45,115 nucleotides of DNA from an uncultured Prevotellaceae bacterium (GCA_946406035.1 CAMJJG010000019.1:1-45115); one strand, 5' to 3'; shown: positions 1-9,543, counted from the first letter of the stretch. Made by a program: numbers and translations. The notes: a model not told the origin generated them from the letters alone.

Positions 1-112
1 ATGTTTTACAGCATATTACAAAATGAGGATGTGACACAATTATGACACACCCTCCTAAAATTACAGGACAAGGGATTTAACAATAATAACTTCAATTAAT
101 CGCATAACCAAA

Positions 113-1468
113 ATGAGACAGAAAAGATTTATTCTACAAGAGAACGAGTTGCCCACAGCATGGTATAACATTCAGGCCGACATGCCCAACAAGCCCATGC
201 CCCCTATCCACCCTGCCACCAGGCAACCGCTGGGTGTCGATGACCTGGCCCACATTTTCCCGCGTGAATGCTGTGTTCAAGAGCTTGACACCGAGCACGA
301 TTTCATTCCCATCCCCGATGAGGTGATGGAGAAATACATGGCTTACCGTTGTACGCCGCTGGTGCGCGCCTATGCTCTGGAAGAAGCGCTACAGACGCCA
401 GCCCACATCTATTTCAAGAATGAGTCGGTCAATCCGTTAGGCTCCCACAAGATCAACTCGGCGCTCCCCCAGTGCTATTATGCCAAGCAAGAGGGCACGA
501 CCAATGTCACTACCGAGACTGGTGCCGGGCAGTGGGGGGCGGCGCTGGCCTATGCCGCATCGGTCTTTGGACTGGAATCGGCGGTATATCAAGTGAAAAT
601 CTCGATGCAGCAGAAACCCTATCGCTCGTCGATCATGCGCACCTTTGGTGCCGCCGTGACGGCATCCCCCTCGATGTCCACCAGGGCCGGCAAGGACATC
701 ATCACTCGTGACCCCCATCATCCCGGATCGCTGGGAACGGCCATTTCCGAGGCCGTGGAGCTGGCAACCACAACACCCAACTGCAAGTACACCCTGGGGT
801 CGGTACTCAACCATGTGGGCCTGCATCAGACCATCATCGGCCTCGAGGCCGAGAAGCAGATGGCCATGGCTGGAGAGTACCCTGATGTGGTGATCGCGTG
901 CTTTGGCGGCGGATCCAACTTTGGCGGTATAGCGTTCCCCTTCATGCGTCACAACCTCAAGGACGGCAAGGCAACTGAGTTTATCGCAGCCGAGCCCGAG
1001 AGTTGTCCCAAGTTGACGAGAGGAGAGTTCCGTTACGACTATGGCGACGAGGCGGGCTACACGCCCCTGCTGCCGATGTTCACGTTGGGGCATTCGTTCA
1101 AGCCAGCCAACATCCATGCCGGTGGATTGCGTTACCACGGGGCCGGCATGATCATCTCACAGTTGATCAAGGACGGATTGATGCATGGCGTGGACATACC
1201 ACAGCTCGAGTCGTTCGAGGCGGGCCTGCTGTTTGCTCGCACCGAGGGTATCATCCCCGCGCCCGAGTCCAGCCATGCCATTGCCGCCGCCATTCGCGAG
1301 GCCCAGAGGTGCAGGCTATCGGGCGAGCCAAGGGTCATTTTGTTCAACCTGTCGGGCCATGGCTTGATCGACATGAGTGCCTATGACCAGTATCTCAATG
1401 GAGACTTGACCAACCATCGGGTTTCTGACGACGACATTTCGGAGACGCTGAAGAGTGTACCACAGTAA
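113..1468 (+). CDS. trpB: TrpB2-type tryptophan synthase beta chain
   Basis: PLP-dependent enzyme of the tryptophan synthase beta family, which condenses indole with L-serine to give tryptophan in the cytoplasm. The PLP lysine sits in GSHKINSA (K113), followed by the ETGAGQWG segment (about 140) and the glycine-rich phosphate loop GGGSNFGG (about 265). The length (451 aa) and the N-terminal extension fit the TrpB2 subfamily better than the roughly 400-aa TrpB1 that pairs with TrpA. No trpA or other trp gene is adjacent. TrpB2 enzymes are thought to act alone, salvaging indole or using phosphoserine; applying that here is inference. The ATG at 113 is the first plausible start. No clear -7 box was found in the 112 bp upstream. 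Confidence 0.88.
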   Translation: MRQKRFILQENELPTAWYNIQADMPNKPMPPIHPATRQPLGVDDLAHIFPRECCVQELDTEHDFIPIPDEVMEKYMAYRCTPLVRAYALEEALQTPAHIYFKNESVNPLGSHKINSALPQCYYAKQEGTTNVTTETGAGQWGAALAYAASVFGLESAVYQVKISMQQKPYRSSIMRTFGAAVTASPSMSTRAGKDIITRDPHHPGSLGTAISEAVELATTTPNCKYTLGSVLNHVGLHQTIIGLEAEKQMAMAGEYPDVVIACFGGGSNFGGIAFPFMRHNLKDGKATEFIAAEPESCPKLTRGEFRYDYGDEAGYTPLLPMFTLGHSFKPANIHAGGLRYHGAGMIISQLIKDGLMHGVDIPQLESFEAGLLFARTEGIIPAPESSHAIAAAIREAQRCRLSGEPRVILFNLSGHGLIDMSAYDQYLNGDLTNHRVSDDDISETLKSVPQ

Positions 1469-1499
1469 ATACGATATAAAAAAGTTAAACAAAGAAGTA

Positions 1500-1529
1500 G
1501 GAGGGGCGGAAGTTGTTTTTCGCCCCTTC
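1500..1529 (+). terminator. Stem-loop after trpB
   Basis: GGAGGGGCG (1500-1508) pairs with CGCCCCTTC (1521-1529), including one G-U pair, around a 12-nt loop. It lies 31 bp after the trpB stop. No T-tract follows, so it may stabilise the 3' end rather than terminate. Confidence 0.5.
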
Positions 1530-1555
1530 GTGATGCCATTATGCGTCAGAAATAG

Positions 1556-1563
1556 TATCTTTG
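1556..1563 (+). promoter_or_regulatory. -7 box (TATCTTTG) for the fucose-type cluster
   Basis: An exact TAnnTTTG match lies 28 bp before the GTG start at 1592. A good -33 TTG at normal spacing is not evident. Confidence 0.5.
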
Positions 1564-1591
1564 TCGTTGAAATGTATTAATCGAAAAGACA

Positions 1592-2752
1592 GTGAGCAAC
1601 AAGAAAGTGTTTGTATCGGGCTGCTATGACCTGCTGCACTCGGGACATGTGGAGTTTTTCAGGCAGGCGTCACAGTTTGGCGACCTGTATGTGGGCATCG
1701 GCAGCGATAGCACTGTCCTGGCCCTAAAGGGGCACAGGACGATGTACAGTGAGCAGGAACGACTGTTCATGGTGCAGGCCATCCGCTACGTCAAGCAGGC
1801 CTACATCAATCAGGGAAGTGGTTATCTGGACTTCCTGCCCACGCTTGACCTTGTCCACCCCGACTGCCTGGTGGTGAACGAGGACGGCGACCGTGAGGAT
1901 AAGCGCCAGCTGTGTCGCGAGCGTGGCATGGAGTACATTGTGCTCCAGCGAGAGCCCCGTGAGGGCCTGCTGGCTCGCAGCAGCACGGGCTTGAAGCAAG
2001 CCGTGAGCCTGCTGCCCACGCGACTGGATCTGGCAGGTACTTGGATTGACCAGCCCTATGTCTCGTGCCATGCCCCTGGCTGGGCATTGACCATCTCGCT
2101 GGAGCCCACGTTTGAGGTGCGAGAGCGTTGTGGCCTGTCAACCAGCACGCGCAACACCATCAAGCGCGTGTGGCCCTACCAGTTGCCCGATATGGACCCC
2201 GAGATGCTTGCCCGCCTGGTCTTCTGCCTGGAGAACGACCCCGAGCGCAGCGATGGCATCGTGAGCGGCGCCCAAGATGCCATTGGCATCTGTGTGCCGG
2301 GCCTGGCCCGACATTATTATAATGGTAGCTACTGGCCCGAGAAGATAGAATATACCCGTGATCCGGTCCTGCTTGATTGGCTCGAGGAGCACCTGTGCCT
2401 GGTGCCCATGTTCCCGCGTCGCCCCGGGTGCAATGTGGTCGAGGGCAAGGACATCACGCCCGTCAAGGTGCGTGCCCTCGCTGCAGCCGCCGACAGTTGT
2501 TGGAACGCCATCCAGCACAGGGACATTGATGCCTTTGCAGCCGCCTACAAGGCCTCGTTCGAGGCCCAGGTGGCCATGTTCCCCGCCATGATACAACCAG
2601 GCGTCCAGGATTATATTGACCGCTACAGTGCCATCGATGGCGTGCTGGCCTGGAAGATGCCTGGAGCCGGTGGCGGTGGCTACCTGGCCCTCGTGTGCCG
2701 TGACCGTGAAAGTTTCCCCGCTGGTGCCATCCCGTTGACCATCAGACGTTAA
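1592..2752 (+). CDS. Nucleotidyltransferase / GHMP-type sugar kinase fusion
   Basis: 386-aa two-domain protein with a GTG start. Residues 5-138 are a cytidylyltransferase-like Rossmann domain with the HxGH motif (HSGH, 16-19). From about 143 the sequence resembles GHMP kinases: LDLAGTWIDQP (145-155, substrate-side motif), GLSTSTRNT (181-189, ATP-loop-like), a SGAQDAIGI segment (about 225) and the C-terminal glycine-rich MPGAGGGGY (356-364). The kinase half, about 245 residues, is short for the family. It is followed at 26 bp by a mutarotase and then FucP. The likely role is phosphorylating and nucleotide-activating a deoxysugar such as L-fucose; this is inferred from context. The architecture is analogous to the fucokinase/GDP-fucose pyrophosphorylase Fkp, but with a different transferase fold. 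The nucleotide and the sugar are unknown. Confidence 0.75.
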   Translation: MSNKKVFVSGCYDLLHSGHVEFFRQASQFGDLYVGIGSDSTVLALKGHRTMYSEQERLFMVQAIRYVKQAYINQGSGYLDFLPTLDLVHPDCLVVNEDGDREDKRQLCRERGMEYIVLQREPREGLLARSSTGLKQAVSLLPTRLDLAGTWIDQPYVSCHAPGWALTISLEPTFEVRERCGLSTSTRNTIKRVWPYQLPDMDPEMLARLVFCLENDPERSDGIVSGAQDAIGICVPGLARHYYNGSYWPEKIEYTRDPVLLDWLEEHLCLVPMFPRRPGCNVVEGKDITPVKVRALAAAADSCWNAIQHRDIDAFAAAYKASFEAQVAMFPAMIQPGVQDYIDRYSAIDGVLAWKMPGAGGGGYLALVCRDRESFPAGAIPLTIRR

Positions 2753-2778
2753 AACCTATCAAAAAACAAAGAAACGAA

Positions 2779-3111
2779 ATGAAACGCTATTGCCAGACCC
2801 TTGAATTGCGGGACGACCGCGAGATGATTGAGAAATATGTAGAGGCCCATGCCCATGTGTGGCCCGAGATTCAGCAGGGCATCCGCAGCGTGGGTATCCT
2901 GGACATGCAGATCTACCTGCTGGGTAACCGCCTGTTCATGATCTGTGACACGGTTGATGACTTTGATTGGGAACTGGACAACGCCCGCCTGGCCACTCTA
3001 CCGCGTCAGGCCGAGTGGGAGGCCTATGTCGCCCGCTTCCAGGGCTGTGACCCCAATGCGCCCTCGACTGCCAAGTGGCAGTTGATGAAGCGGATTTTTA
3101 AGTTAGATTGA
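2779..3111 (+). CDS. L-rhamnose/L-fucose mutarotase family protein
   Basis: 110-aa protein of the RhaM (DUF718) mutarotase family, which interconverts alpha and beta anomers of 6-deoxyhexoses. The N-terminal block EAHAHVWPEI (about 23-32) holds the family histidine and tryptophan; a conserved C-terminal segment with WEAY is also seen. It is a small cytosolic protein of normal length. It lies 26 bp after the transferase-kinase fusion and 18 bp before fucP, so the three genes look like one operon for uptake, anomer conversion and activation of a deoxysugar. The partner FucP favours fucose as substrate over rhamnose, but sequence alone does not decide this. Confidence 0.82.
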   Translation: MKRYCQTLELRDDREMIEKYVEAHAHVWPEIQQGIRSVGILDMQIYLLGNRLFMICDTVDDFDWELDNARLATLPRQAEWEAYVARFQGCDPNAPSTAKWQLMKRIFKLD

Positions 3112-3129
3112 TGCTTTTTTATTGAGGAT

Positions 3130-4437
3130 ATGGAAAACAAGAAATCCCGCCTGCTAGTGACCCGCGAGGGTGTGAGCTATGTGCTGCCCTTTATCGTGGT
3201 GACCTGCTGTTTTGCCCTGTGGGGCTTTGCCAATGACATCACCAACCCGATGGTGAAAGCCTTTTCCAAGATATTTCGCATGAGCGTGACCGACGGCACG
3301 CTGGTCCAGGTCGCCTTCTACGGCGGCTACTTCTGCATGGCCCTTCCTGCCGCGATGTTTATCCGTCGCCACTCGTTCAAGAGCGGCATTGTGACGGGAT
3401 TGACGCTGTATGCCCTGGGCGTGCTCCTGTTCATTCCCGCTAAGGCGATAGGCAGTTTCGCGCCGTTCCTGGTCGCCTATTTCATTCTCACCTGTGGCTT
3501 GTCGTTCCTCGAGACGACCGCCAACCCCTACATCCTGCTCATGGGTGACCGTGAGACCGCCACGCGCCGCCTCAACCTGGCCCAGTCGTTCAACCCCATC
3601 GGCTCGCTGGCTGGCATGGTGGTGGCAATGCACTTTATCCAGGCGCGCCTCTCCTCGCTCGACACAGCCCAGCGGGCTGTGCTCGACGATGCCCAGTTCG
3701 AGGCCTTGAAGCAGAGCGACCTGAGCGTGCTGGTTCAGCCCTATGCCCTGTTGAGTGTGGTCATCATCGCACTGCTGGTTGTCCTGCTGCTGGTGCGCAT
3801 CCCCAGGGTGCAACAGACCACCCGTGAGCGCTACGCTCCCTTCTTGCCCGCCGTCAAGCGGCTGTTTGCCAATAAGCCTTATCGCAATGGCGTTGTGGCA
3901 CAATTCTTCTATGTGGGCGCACAGATCACCTGCTGGACGTTCATCATCCAGTACGGCACACGCGTCTTTATGGCCGAGGGGATGAGCGAGCAGGCCGCCG
4001 AGGTGCTGTCGCAGCGCTATAACATCGTGGCGATGGTGCTGTTTTGCCTGATGCGCTTTGTGAACATCTGGCTGATGAAGTATGTCAAGCCTGGCCGTTT
4101 GATGGCCTTCTTTGCCGCCGTGGCGTTATTGCTGCTGTGCGGAGTCGTCTTCGTTGGCGGTCGCGTGGGCATGTGCTGCCTGGTGGGCGTGTCGGCATGC
4201 ATGAGCCTGATGTTCCCTACCATCTACGGTATCGCCCTGGGCGGCGTGCGCCAGGACGCCGAGGTAGGGTCGGCGGGCCTGATTATGGCCATTTTGGGCG
4301 GTAGCGTCTTGCCCGCGCTACAAGCCATGATTATCGACAGTGGCGTGACGTTCCTGCCTGCCGTCAATGTCTCCTTCGTCGTTCCGGCCCTGTGTTTTGT
4401 CGTCGTCATGCTCTATGGTTTGTCCCAATCGCGATAA
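3130..4437 (+). CDS. fucP: L-fucose:H+ symporter, MFS family
   Basis: 435-aa inner-membrane transporter of the FucP family within the major facilitator superfamily, with about 12 hydrophobic segments. Two proton/sugar-coupling acidic positions known from E. coli FucP appear conserved: the aspartate in GFANDITNPMV (about 35-45) and the glutamate in GLSFLETTANPY (about 131-142). The NPIGSLAG segment is also family-like. It is the last gene of the fucose-type cluster. A short hairpin with eight Ts follows the stop. Related Bacteroidetes carriers also move galactose or glucose, so specificity is likely rather than certain. Confidence 0.85.
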   Translation: MENKKSRLLVTREGVSYVLPFIVVTCCFALWGFANDITNPMVKAFSKIFRMSVTDGTLVQVAFYGGYFCMALPAAMFIRRHSFKSGIVTGLTLYALGVLLFIPAKAIGSFAPFLVAYFILTCGLSFLETTANPYILLMGDRETATRRLNLAQSFNPIGSLAGMVVAMHFIQARLSSLDTAQRAVLDDAQFEALKQSDLSVLVQPYALLSVVIIALLVVLLLVRIPRVQQTTRERYAPFLPAVKRLFANKPYRNGVVAQFFYVGAQITCWTFIIQYGTRVFMAEGMSEQAAEVLSQRYNIVAMVLFCLMRFVNIWLMKYVKPGRLMAFFAAVALLLLCGVVFVGGRVGMCCLVGVSACMSLMFPTIYGIALGGVRQDAEVGSAGLIMAILGGSVLPALQAMIIDSGVTFLPAVNVSFVVPALCFVVVMLYGLSQSR

Positions 4438-4446
4438 CCATCCGTC

Positions 4447-4469
4447 GCAGCCGGGCTGTACTTTTTTTT
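4447..4469 (+). terminator. Intrinsic terminator after fucP
   Basis: Short stem GCAGC (4447-4451) / GCTGT (4455-4459) followed by TTTTTTTT (4462-4469). Confidence 0.55.
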
Positions 4470-4481
4470 ACTGGTCCGAAG

Positions 4482-4513
4482 GTTGTGAGAATCAGTCTTT
4501 AATGCTATATTTG
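4482..4513 (+). promoter_or_regulatory. Promoter of the amylase gene
   Basis: -33 GTTG (4482-4485), 20-nt spacer and -7 TATATTTG (4506-4513) match the Bacteroidetes consensus. The predicted start near 4519 gives a leader of about 34 nt. Confidence 0.7.
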
Positions 4514-4552
4514 TGCCCTGAATAACCAAAAGATTTAAATCAGACGACAACA

Positions 4553-6643
4553 ATGAAACGGATTTTTAGTATGATTATGGGCGCTATATTGCCGTTGGTG
4601 GCGATAGCGCAAGGTTGGCCCGCCGGATACGGTGGCGTGATGCTGCAAGGATTCTATTGGGACTCGTTCAATGACAGCAAGTGGACCCGGCTTGAGAGCC
4701 AGGCCGATGAGTTAGCCGAGTTTTTCGGTCTCGTGTGGATACCGCAGAGCGGCTATTGTGGCGGCTATAACTCGATGGGCTATGATGACCTGTACTGGTT
4801 CTCTAACTATAACAGCGCATTTGGCACCAAGGCACAGCTGACCTCGATGATCAATACCTTCAAGAGCAAGGGAATAGGCACTATCGCCGACGTGGTTATC
4901 AACCACCGCAAGAATGTCTCGAACTGGGTCGATTTTCCCGCCGAGACCTACAAGGGTGTCACCTATCAGCTCCGCTCTACCGACATCTGCCGTAACGATG
5001 ACAGCGGGGCGGCTCTCAACTGGGCTACACAGAACGGCTACACCCTGAGCTCCAACAACGACACTGGCGAGGACTGGGGCGGCATGCGAGACCTGGACCA
5101 CAAGAGCGAGAACGTGCAGACCAACGTCAAGGCCTACATCAAGATGTTGCTCGAGGACCTGGGCTACGCGGGTTTCCGCTACGACATGACCAAGGGCTAC
5201 AGCGCGCAGTACACTGGCATGTATAATGCCTATGCCGGCCCCACCTATTCGGTGGGCGAGTACTGGGACGGCAACCAGACGGCTGTCAAGAACTGGATTG
5301 ACGGCACCAAGGTCGATGGCGTCGTGCAGAGCGCGGCGTTTGACTTCCCCTTCCGCTACGCCGTGCGTGATGCGGTCAACAACAATCGCTGGACTAATCT
5401 TTCGGGCAGTGGCAAGGGGTTGAACCTGGAGTCCAACTACCGCCGCTACTCGGTCACCTTTGTCGAGAACCACGACACGCAGTACCGCAGTGCCAGTGAG
5501 CCCCAAGACCCCCTCAACCAGTATGTCGAGGCCGCCAATGCCTACATGCTGGCCATGCCGGGCACGCCATGTGTGTTCCTGAGCCACTGGATGTCCTACA
5601 AGGAAGCCATCAAGCAGATGATCTATGCCCGCCAGCTGGCCGGCATTACCAACACCAGCGTCACCTCTAATATAGCCAGCAATCAGTCAAGCAACTACTA
5701 TGTGCAGCGCACCGTGGGCGGGCGTGGTGTCTTGCTTGCCGCCATGGGCAGCACGGCCTACTCGATTCCTGCCACCTATGTGGAAGTGGCCAGTGGCACC
5801 AACTATCGCCTAGCATTGAGCACGAGTACCGAGACCGCGTGGGCTAGCAAACCCAGCGGTGACTATGTGGATCCGTTTAACGTCACATTGACTGCCGTGA
5901 GCGCCACCGCCGGGGCACAGCTCGTCTATACCCTCGATGGCAGCGAGCCCACTGCCACCCATGGCACGATCGTTGCCAGCGGTAGCGCCGTGCCCGTCAA
6001 TAAATGCTTGACCCTCAAGGCTGGTTTGCTTGTCAATGGCACCGTAAGAGGGGTGATCACACGCAACTACACGGTGCAGAACGAGATTTTTGACCCCTAT
6101 GAGATCACCGTCTATCTCAAGGATCCCACGGTGGCTCCCAACAACTGGCCGCAGGTCAATTTCTACACTTGGGACAGCGGTAACCAGCAGTTCAATGGCA
6201 ACTGGCCTGGCGAGACCGTTACCGGCACCCGTGTGGTGGGCGGCGTCAAGTTCTATTACCGCACCTACACCATCACCGGTAGCCAGTATTACATGAATTT
6301 TGTGTTCAACCAGGGTGGCAGCACGGCCGGCAATCACCAGACGGTGGACGTGACCGGTGTGAGGGAGACCTCATTCTTTGAGGTCACCAGCCAGACGAAC
6401 AAATATACCGTTGCCGACGTCACCGACCAGTATCTGCCCTATCTCGACGTGACAGTGCTCGCTGGTGACGTCAATGGCGATAACACCGTCAATATAGCTG
6501 ATGTGACCTGCTTGATTGATTACCTGCTGGGCAGTGACAATGTCATCACAATCAATCTGGAAGCCGCCGACGTCAACGGCGACACGGGCATCAATATTGC
6601 CGATGTGACGGCGCTGATCGATAAGTTGCTCGGCGACGGCTAG
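4553..6643 (+). CDS. Secreted GH13 alpha-amylase with CBM26-like and dockerin domains
   Basis: 696-aa exported alpha-amylase hydrolysing starch-type alpha-1,4-glucans. A signal peptide ends at AIA-19, leaving Gln20 as the new N-terminus. The GH13 barrel carries VVINHR (region I), nucleophile D211 in GFRYDMTK, acid/base E236 in VGEYWDG and D308 in VENHDTQ, so the catalytic triad is intact. After it come a chitobiase-like beta domain (about 438-515, with TLDGSEPT), a CBM26-like starch-binding module (about 517-620) and a two-repeat dockerin-like domain (638-696) with both calcium loops intact (DVNGDNTVNIAD, DVNGDTGINIAD). It has its own promoter, and a stem-loop follows. No SusC/SusD genes adjoin it, so it is not part of a classical starch-utilisation locus. 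Confidence 0.92.
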   Translation: MKRIFSMIMGAILPLVAIAQGWPAGYGGVMLQGFYWDSFNDSKWTRLESQADELAEFFGLVWIPQSGYCGGYNSMGYDDLYWFSNYNSAFGTKAQLTSMINTFKSKGIGTIADVVINHRKNVSNWVDFPAETYKGVTYQLRSTDICRNDDSGAALNWATQNGYTLSSNNDTGEDWGGMRDLDHKSENVQTNVKAYIKMLLEDLGYAGFRYDMTKGYSAQYTGMYNAYAGPTYSVGEYWDGNQTAVKNWIDGTKVDGVVQSAAFDFPFRYAVRDAVNNNRWTNLSGSGKGLNLESNYRRYSVTFVENHDTQYRSASEPQDPLNQYVEAANAYMLAMPGTPCVFLSHWMSYKEAIKQMIYARQLAGITNTSVTSNIASNQSSNYYVQRTVGGRGVLLAAMGSTAYSIPATYVEVASGTNYRLALSTSTETAWASKPSGDYVDPFNVTLTAVSATAGAQLVYTLDGSEPTATHGTIVASGSAVPVNKCLTLKAGLLVNGTVRGVITRNYTVQNEIFDPYEITVYLKDPTVAPNNWPQVNFYTWDSGNQQFNGNWPGETVTGTRVVGGVKFYYRTYTITGSQYYMNFVFNQGGSTAGNHQTVDVTGVRETSFFEVTSQTNKYTVADVTDQYLPYLDVTVLAGDVNGDNTVNIADVTCLIDYLLGSDNVITINLEAADVNGDTGINIADVTALIDKLLGDG

Positions 6644-6672
6644 TATTGTCCCGGGTTGCCAAAACATCGCCT

Positions 6673-6704
6673 CGCCCCGCTATTGTGATAACTTTAGTGG
6701 GGCG
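6673..6704 (+). terminator. Stem-loop after the amylase gene
   Basis: CGCCCCGCTA (6673-6682) pairs with TAGTGGGGCG (6695-6704), including one G-U pair, around a 12-nt loop. It lies 29 bp past the stop. No T-tract follows, so function as a terminator is probable but not proven. Confidence 0.5.
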
Positions 6705-6772
6705 TGGTACAATAAAAGGGGCATTTCCTAGTTAATTAGGTAAAAGACAAACCAATTTTTTTCTAATTAGAA

Positions 6773-7945
6773 ATGAAACTGACAAAATCTATAGTTGCCA
6801 TCGCGTTGATGGCTACAGCATTGACAGCTTGGGCCCAAGACGACATCAAGAACACGGAGTTTAACCCCGTGACCACGGGCGTAAACTCACTGAGCATTAC
6901 TCCCGATGCGCGTGGCGCGTCGATGGGCGACCTGGGTGCCGCCACCGAACCCGATGTCAACTCCCAGTTCTGGAACCCGTCAAAATATGCGTTTGCCTAC
7001 AGCGGCGCGGGGGTGTCCTTGTCCTACACGCCGTGGTTGCGCAAGATTGTCAACGACATCTACCTGGCCAACCTGGCTGGTTATTACAAGATTGGCAGCA
7101 GTGATAACCAGGCCGTGAGTGCCTCGTTGCGCTATTTCTCGCTGGGCGAGGTAATGGCTACCGATGGCGAGGGCGCCACGCTGGCTACCATCAACCCGTT
7201 TGAGATGTCGGTCGATGTGGGCTATAGCCGCAAGCTGAGTGAGAAATTTGCGATGGGTGTGACCCTGCGTTACATCTACAGTGACCTGGGCTACAGCGAC
7301 ATGAACACGGGAGACCAGACCTCGAGCGCGTCGGCTTTCTCGGCCGACTTGTCGGGCTACTACACGACCTATCCCATCATCGGCCGCAACGAGTGCCAGT
7401 GGTCGTTGGGTTTCAATCTGTCTAACATCGGTTCCAAGGTGTCCTACAACAAGGGTAACGACCCCGCATATCTGCCCGCCAACCTGAAGTTGGGTACCGC
7501 CTTTACTTTTCCGCTGGCCGACTACAACAACCTGACCATCGCTCTTGACGCCAACAAGATGCTGGTGCCTGCCAAGCCGCGCCTGGCCGACTTTGAGGAC
7601 CAGTTGGCCTATGATGACGCCTTGCAGGAGTGGAAGGACAAATCGTCGATCTCGGGTATCTTTGACAGCTTCAGCGACAACTTCGCCAAGCGCATCACCT
7701 ACTCGGTGGGTGCCGAGTATGCCTACAACCAGCAGTTCTTCCTGCGCGGTGGTTACTACTATGAGAGCAAGTATGCCGGTAATCGCCAGTACTTCGGCCT
7801 GGGTGCCGGTTTCTCGCTCAAAGTCATCAAGATCGATGCCAGCTACATGATTGCTACGGCCCAGAATAGCCCCCTGGACCAGACGCTGCGCTTTACCCTG
7901 TCGTTTGACATGAACGGCATCAAGGACCTGTTTGGACGCAACTAG
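6773..7945 (+). CDS. porV: PorV (LptO)-like outer-membrane protein of the type IX secretion system
   Basis: 390-aa outer-membrane beta-barrel of the PorV family, which takes C-terminal-domain cargo from the T9SS translocon SprA to the attachment complex. A signal peptide ends AWA-21, leaving Gln22. The mature N-terminus has the family-typical block running through NSLSITPDARGASMGDLG and then NSQFWNPSKYAF, followed by alternating amphipathic strands and a C-terminal RFTLSFDM strand. The length matches PorV rather than the shorter PorQ. It gives a route for the T9SS-tagged protein at 29083-31542. The remaining T9SS genes are not in this window. The leader has two CTAATTAG-like palindromic segments (about 6729-6742 and 6761-6769) of unknown meaning. 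Confidence 0.85.
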   Translation: MKLTKSIVAIALMATALTAWAQDDIKNTEFNPVTTGVNSLSITPDARGASMGDLGAATEPDVNSQFWNPSKYAFAYSGAGVSLSYTPWLRKIVNDIYLANLAGYYKIGSSDNQAVSASLRYFSLGEVMATDGEGATLATINPFEMSVDVGYSRKLSEKFAMGVTLRYIYSDLGYSDMNTGDQTSSASAFSADLSGYYTTYPIIGRNECQWSLGFNLSNIGSKVSYNKGNDPAYLPANLKLGTAFTFPLADYNNLTIALDANKMLVPAKPRLADFEDQLAYDDALQEWKDKSSISGIFDSFSDNFAKRITYSVGAEYAYNQQFFLRGGYYYESKYAGNRQYFGLGAGFSLKVIKIDASYMIATAQNSPLDQTLRFTLSFDMNGIKDLFGRN

Positions 7946-7984
7946 AATTAAGGTGGGAGCCTTAACGATTTCATTAGATAGAGC

Positions 7985-8476
7985 ATGACGCGCGTGGGTA
8001 TGGGATTTGACGTTCACCGTCTCGTCGAGGGGCGTGAATTGTGGCTTGGGGGAGTGAATATCCCCTGGGAGCGTGGCTTGTTGGGCCACAGCGATGCCGA
8101 CGTGGCGATACATGCCCTGTGCGACGCCTTGTTGGGCGCCGCCGCCCTGCGCGACATCGGCTATCACTTCCCTGATACCGACCCCCGCTACAAGGGCATC
8201 GACAGCCGCCTGTTGCTGCGTCACGTGATGCGGTTGATTGATGAGCAAGGTTACCGCTTGGGGAACTGCGACATCACCATCTGTGCCGAGCAGCCCAAGC
8301 TCAATCCCCACATTCCCGCCATGCAGGAACAGCTGGCGTCGTGCATGGCCTGTGACACTGGCCAAGTGTCCATCAAGGCCACGACAACCGAGCGCCTGGG
8401 CTATACCGGTCGCGGCGAGGGTATCGCCGCCTATGCTGTCGCCCTGCTGGAATCTAAAAGCGAGAAGCCATGTTAA
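7985..8476 (+). CDS. ispF: 2-C-methyl-D-erythritol 2,4-cyclodiphosphate synthase
   Basis: 163-aa enzyme of the MEP isoprenoid pathway that cyclises CDP-methylerythritol 2-phosphate, releasing CMP. The zinc ligands are visible as GFDVHRL (D8, H10) and the GHSDADV block (H42); the C-terminal [14 protein letters not shown] motif is conserved. The length is normal. It lies 39 bp after porV and overlaps the next gene by 7 bp, implying co-transcription and coupled translation with the acyltransferase. A small hairpin TTAAGG/CCTTAA lies in the gap after porV. Confidence 0.96.
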   Translation: MTRVGMGFDVHRLVEGRELWLGGVNIPWERGLLGHSDADVAIHALCDALLGAAALRDIGYHFPDTDPRYKGIDSRLLLRHVMRLIDEQGYRLGNCDITICAEQPKLNPHIPAMQEQLASCMACDTGQVSIKATTTERLGYTGRGEGIAAYAVALLESKSEKPC

Positions 8477-9543
8477 GCGCAGCCCAACTGCAGCGACGCA
8501 TCCCGTATCTGGATATCCTGCGCGTCCTGGCATGCCTGCTGGTAATCTTTATCCACACTCCCATCAGGCCCTACGATATCTATTACAACACACCCTCGGT
8601 TGCGGGTGCGGTCTATACCGTGCTGGTGGCTGTGAACTGCAACCTGTTCTTTATGATCACGGGCGCACTGCTGTTGCCCGTGAGCGGCTCGACAAAGCGT
8701 TTCCTCAAGCGCCGACTGCGGGTCGTGTTGTTCCCGCTCATCGTGTGGTCGGTCATCTACCTGCTTGAGCACGCGTTTGTGCTGCACAATTTCACTCCAC
8801 GGTTGTTGACGTCAATCCTGTTCCATCCCGTCGAGGGAGTATTGTGGTACGTCTATGTGCTGCTGGTGATTTATGTGACCTTGCCGCTCGTGAGCCGGTG
8901 CATCGACGCCATCGGCAAGCGCGGCGTTGAGATGGTGCTGGTGCTATGGGTGCTCGCGTCGTTCATCCCCTATCAGCATGGCATCTTTATCGAGGCAGCC
9001 CACTACAATGATAACATGTTTGGCGCCTTTGCAAACTATTATGGCTATGTGCTGCTGGGGTACTATATGCACCACTACGGATTGCCCGTGTTCACCCGTG
9101 CCCATGGCTGGAAATTCGGCCTGTTTTTCTTGTTTGGCATCGTGGTGATGCCGCTGTTTGAATTTCTGGTGCAGGGGCATTTCCATATTACCTGGCAGCA
9201 ACACATCGACACGATAACGACCGACATCAGCATCAACAACATCGCCATGGCGACCCTATTGTTTGCTATAGTCCAGCGATTTGCTCCCAAGTGCTATGAT
9301 CGCAAGGATCATCCAGCCGCTGCCACATGGTGGCCGCGGTTGAGCGTGGCGACCTTTGGCATCTACCTGTCGCAGATGATCGTGCTGCGCCATGTCGTGT
9401 GGCCAGTGACCGAGTCCTGGCTCACGTCGGCCCACTGGGTGGTCGATTGCCTCGTGAGCGGCTTGCTGGCGTTTGTCGTGTGCTTCCTGCTCACGTTGTT
9501 GCTGCGCAATCTGCCATTTCACAAGTACATCCTCGGGAAGTAA
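8470..9543 (+). CDS. Acyltransferase-3 family membrane protein
   Basis: 357-aa integral membrane protein of the acyltransferase-3 (OafA/NodX-like) family, which transfers acyl groups to exported glycans or lipids. It opens with the typical [20 protein letters not shown] block carrying the family arginine and histidine, then about ten hydrophobic helices including [15 protein letters not shown]. Its ATG overlaps the end of ispF by 7 bp. The acceptor cannot be told from sequence. It lacks a C-terminal SGNH domain. A second, unrelated-in-detail member of the family lies at 14562, so the suf operon is flanked by two such genes. Confidence 0.85.
   Translation: MLSAAQLQRRIPYLDILRVLACLLVIFIHTPIRPYDIYYNTPSVAGAVYTVLVAVNCNLFFMITGALLLPVSGSTKRFLKRRLRVVLFPLIVWSVIYLLEHAFVLHNFTPRLLTSILFHPVEGVLWYVYVLLVIYVTLPLVSRCIDAIGKRGVEMVLVLWVLASFIPYQHGIFIEAAHYNDNMFGAFANYYGYVLLGYYMHHYGLPVFTRAHGWKFGLFFLFGIVVMPLFEFLVQGHFHITWQQHIDTITTDISINNIAMATLLFAIVQRFAPKCYDRKDHPAAATWWPRLSVATFGIYLSQMIVLRHVVWPVTESWLTSAHWVVDCLVSGLLAFVVCFLLTLLLRNLPFHKYILGK

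Noticed and set aside
4553-6643. Cellulosome component
   Set aside because: The dockerin-like tail is real, but no scaffoldin or cohesin is seen and the enzyme is an amylase, so the cellulosome label would overreach.
6980-8533. 517-codon open frame antisense to porV and ispF
   Set aside because: It crosses two genes that are well supported on the plus strand and has no signal peptide or motif.
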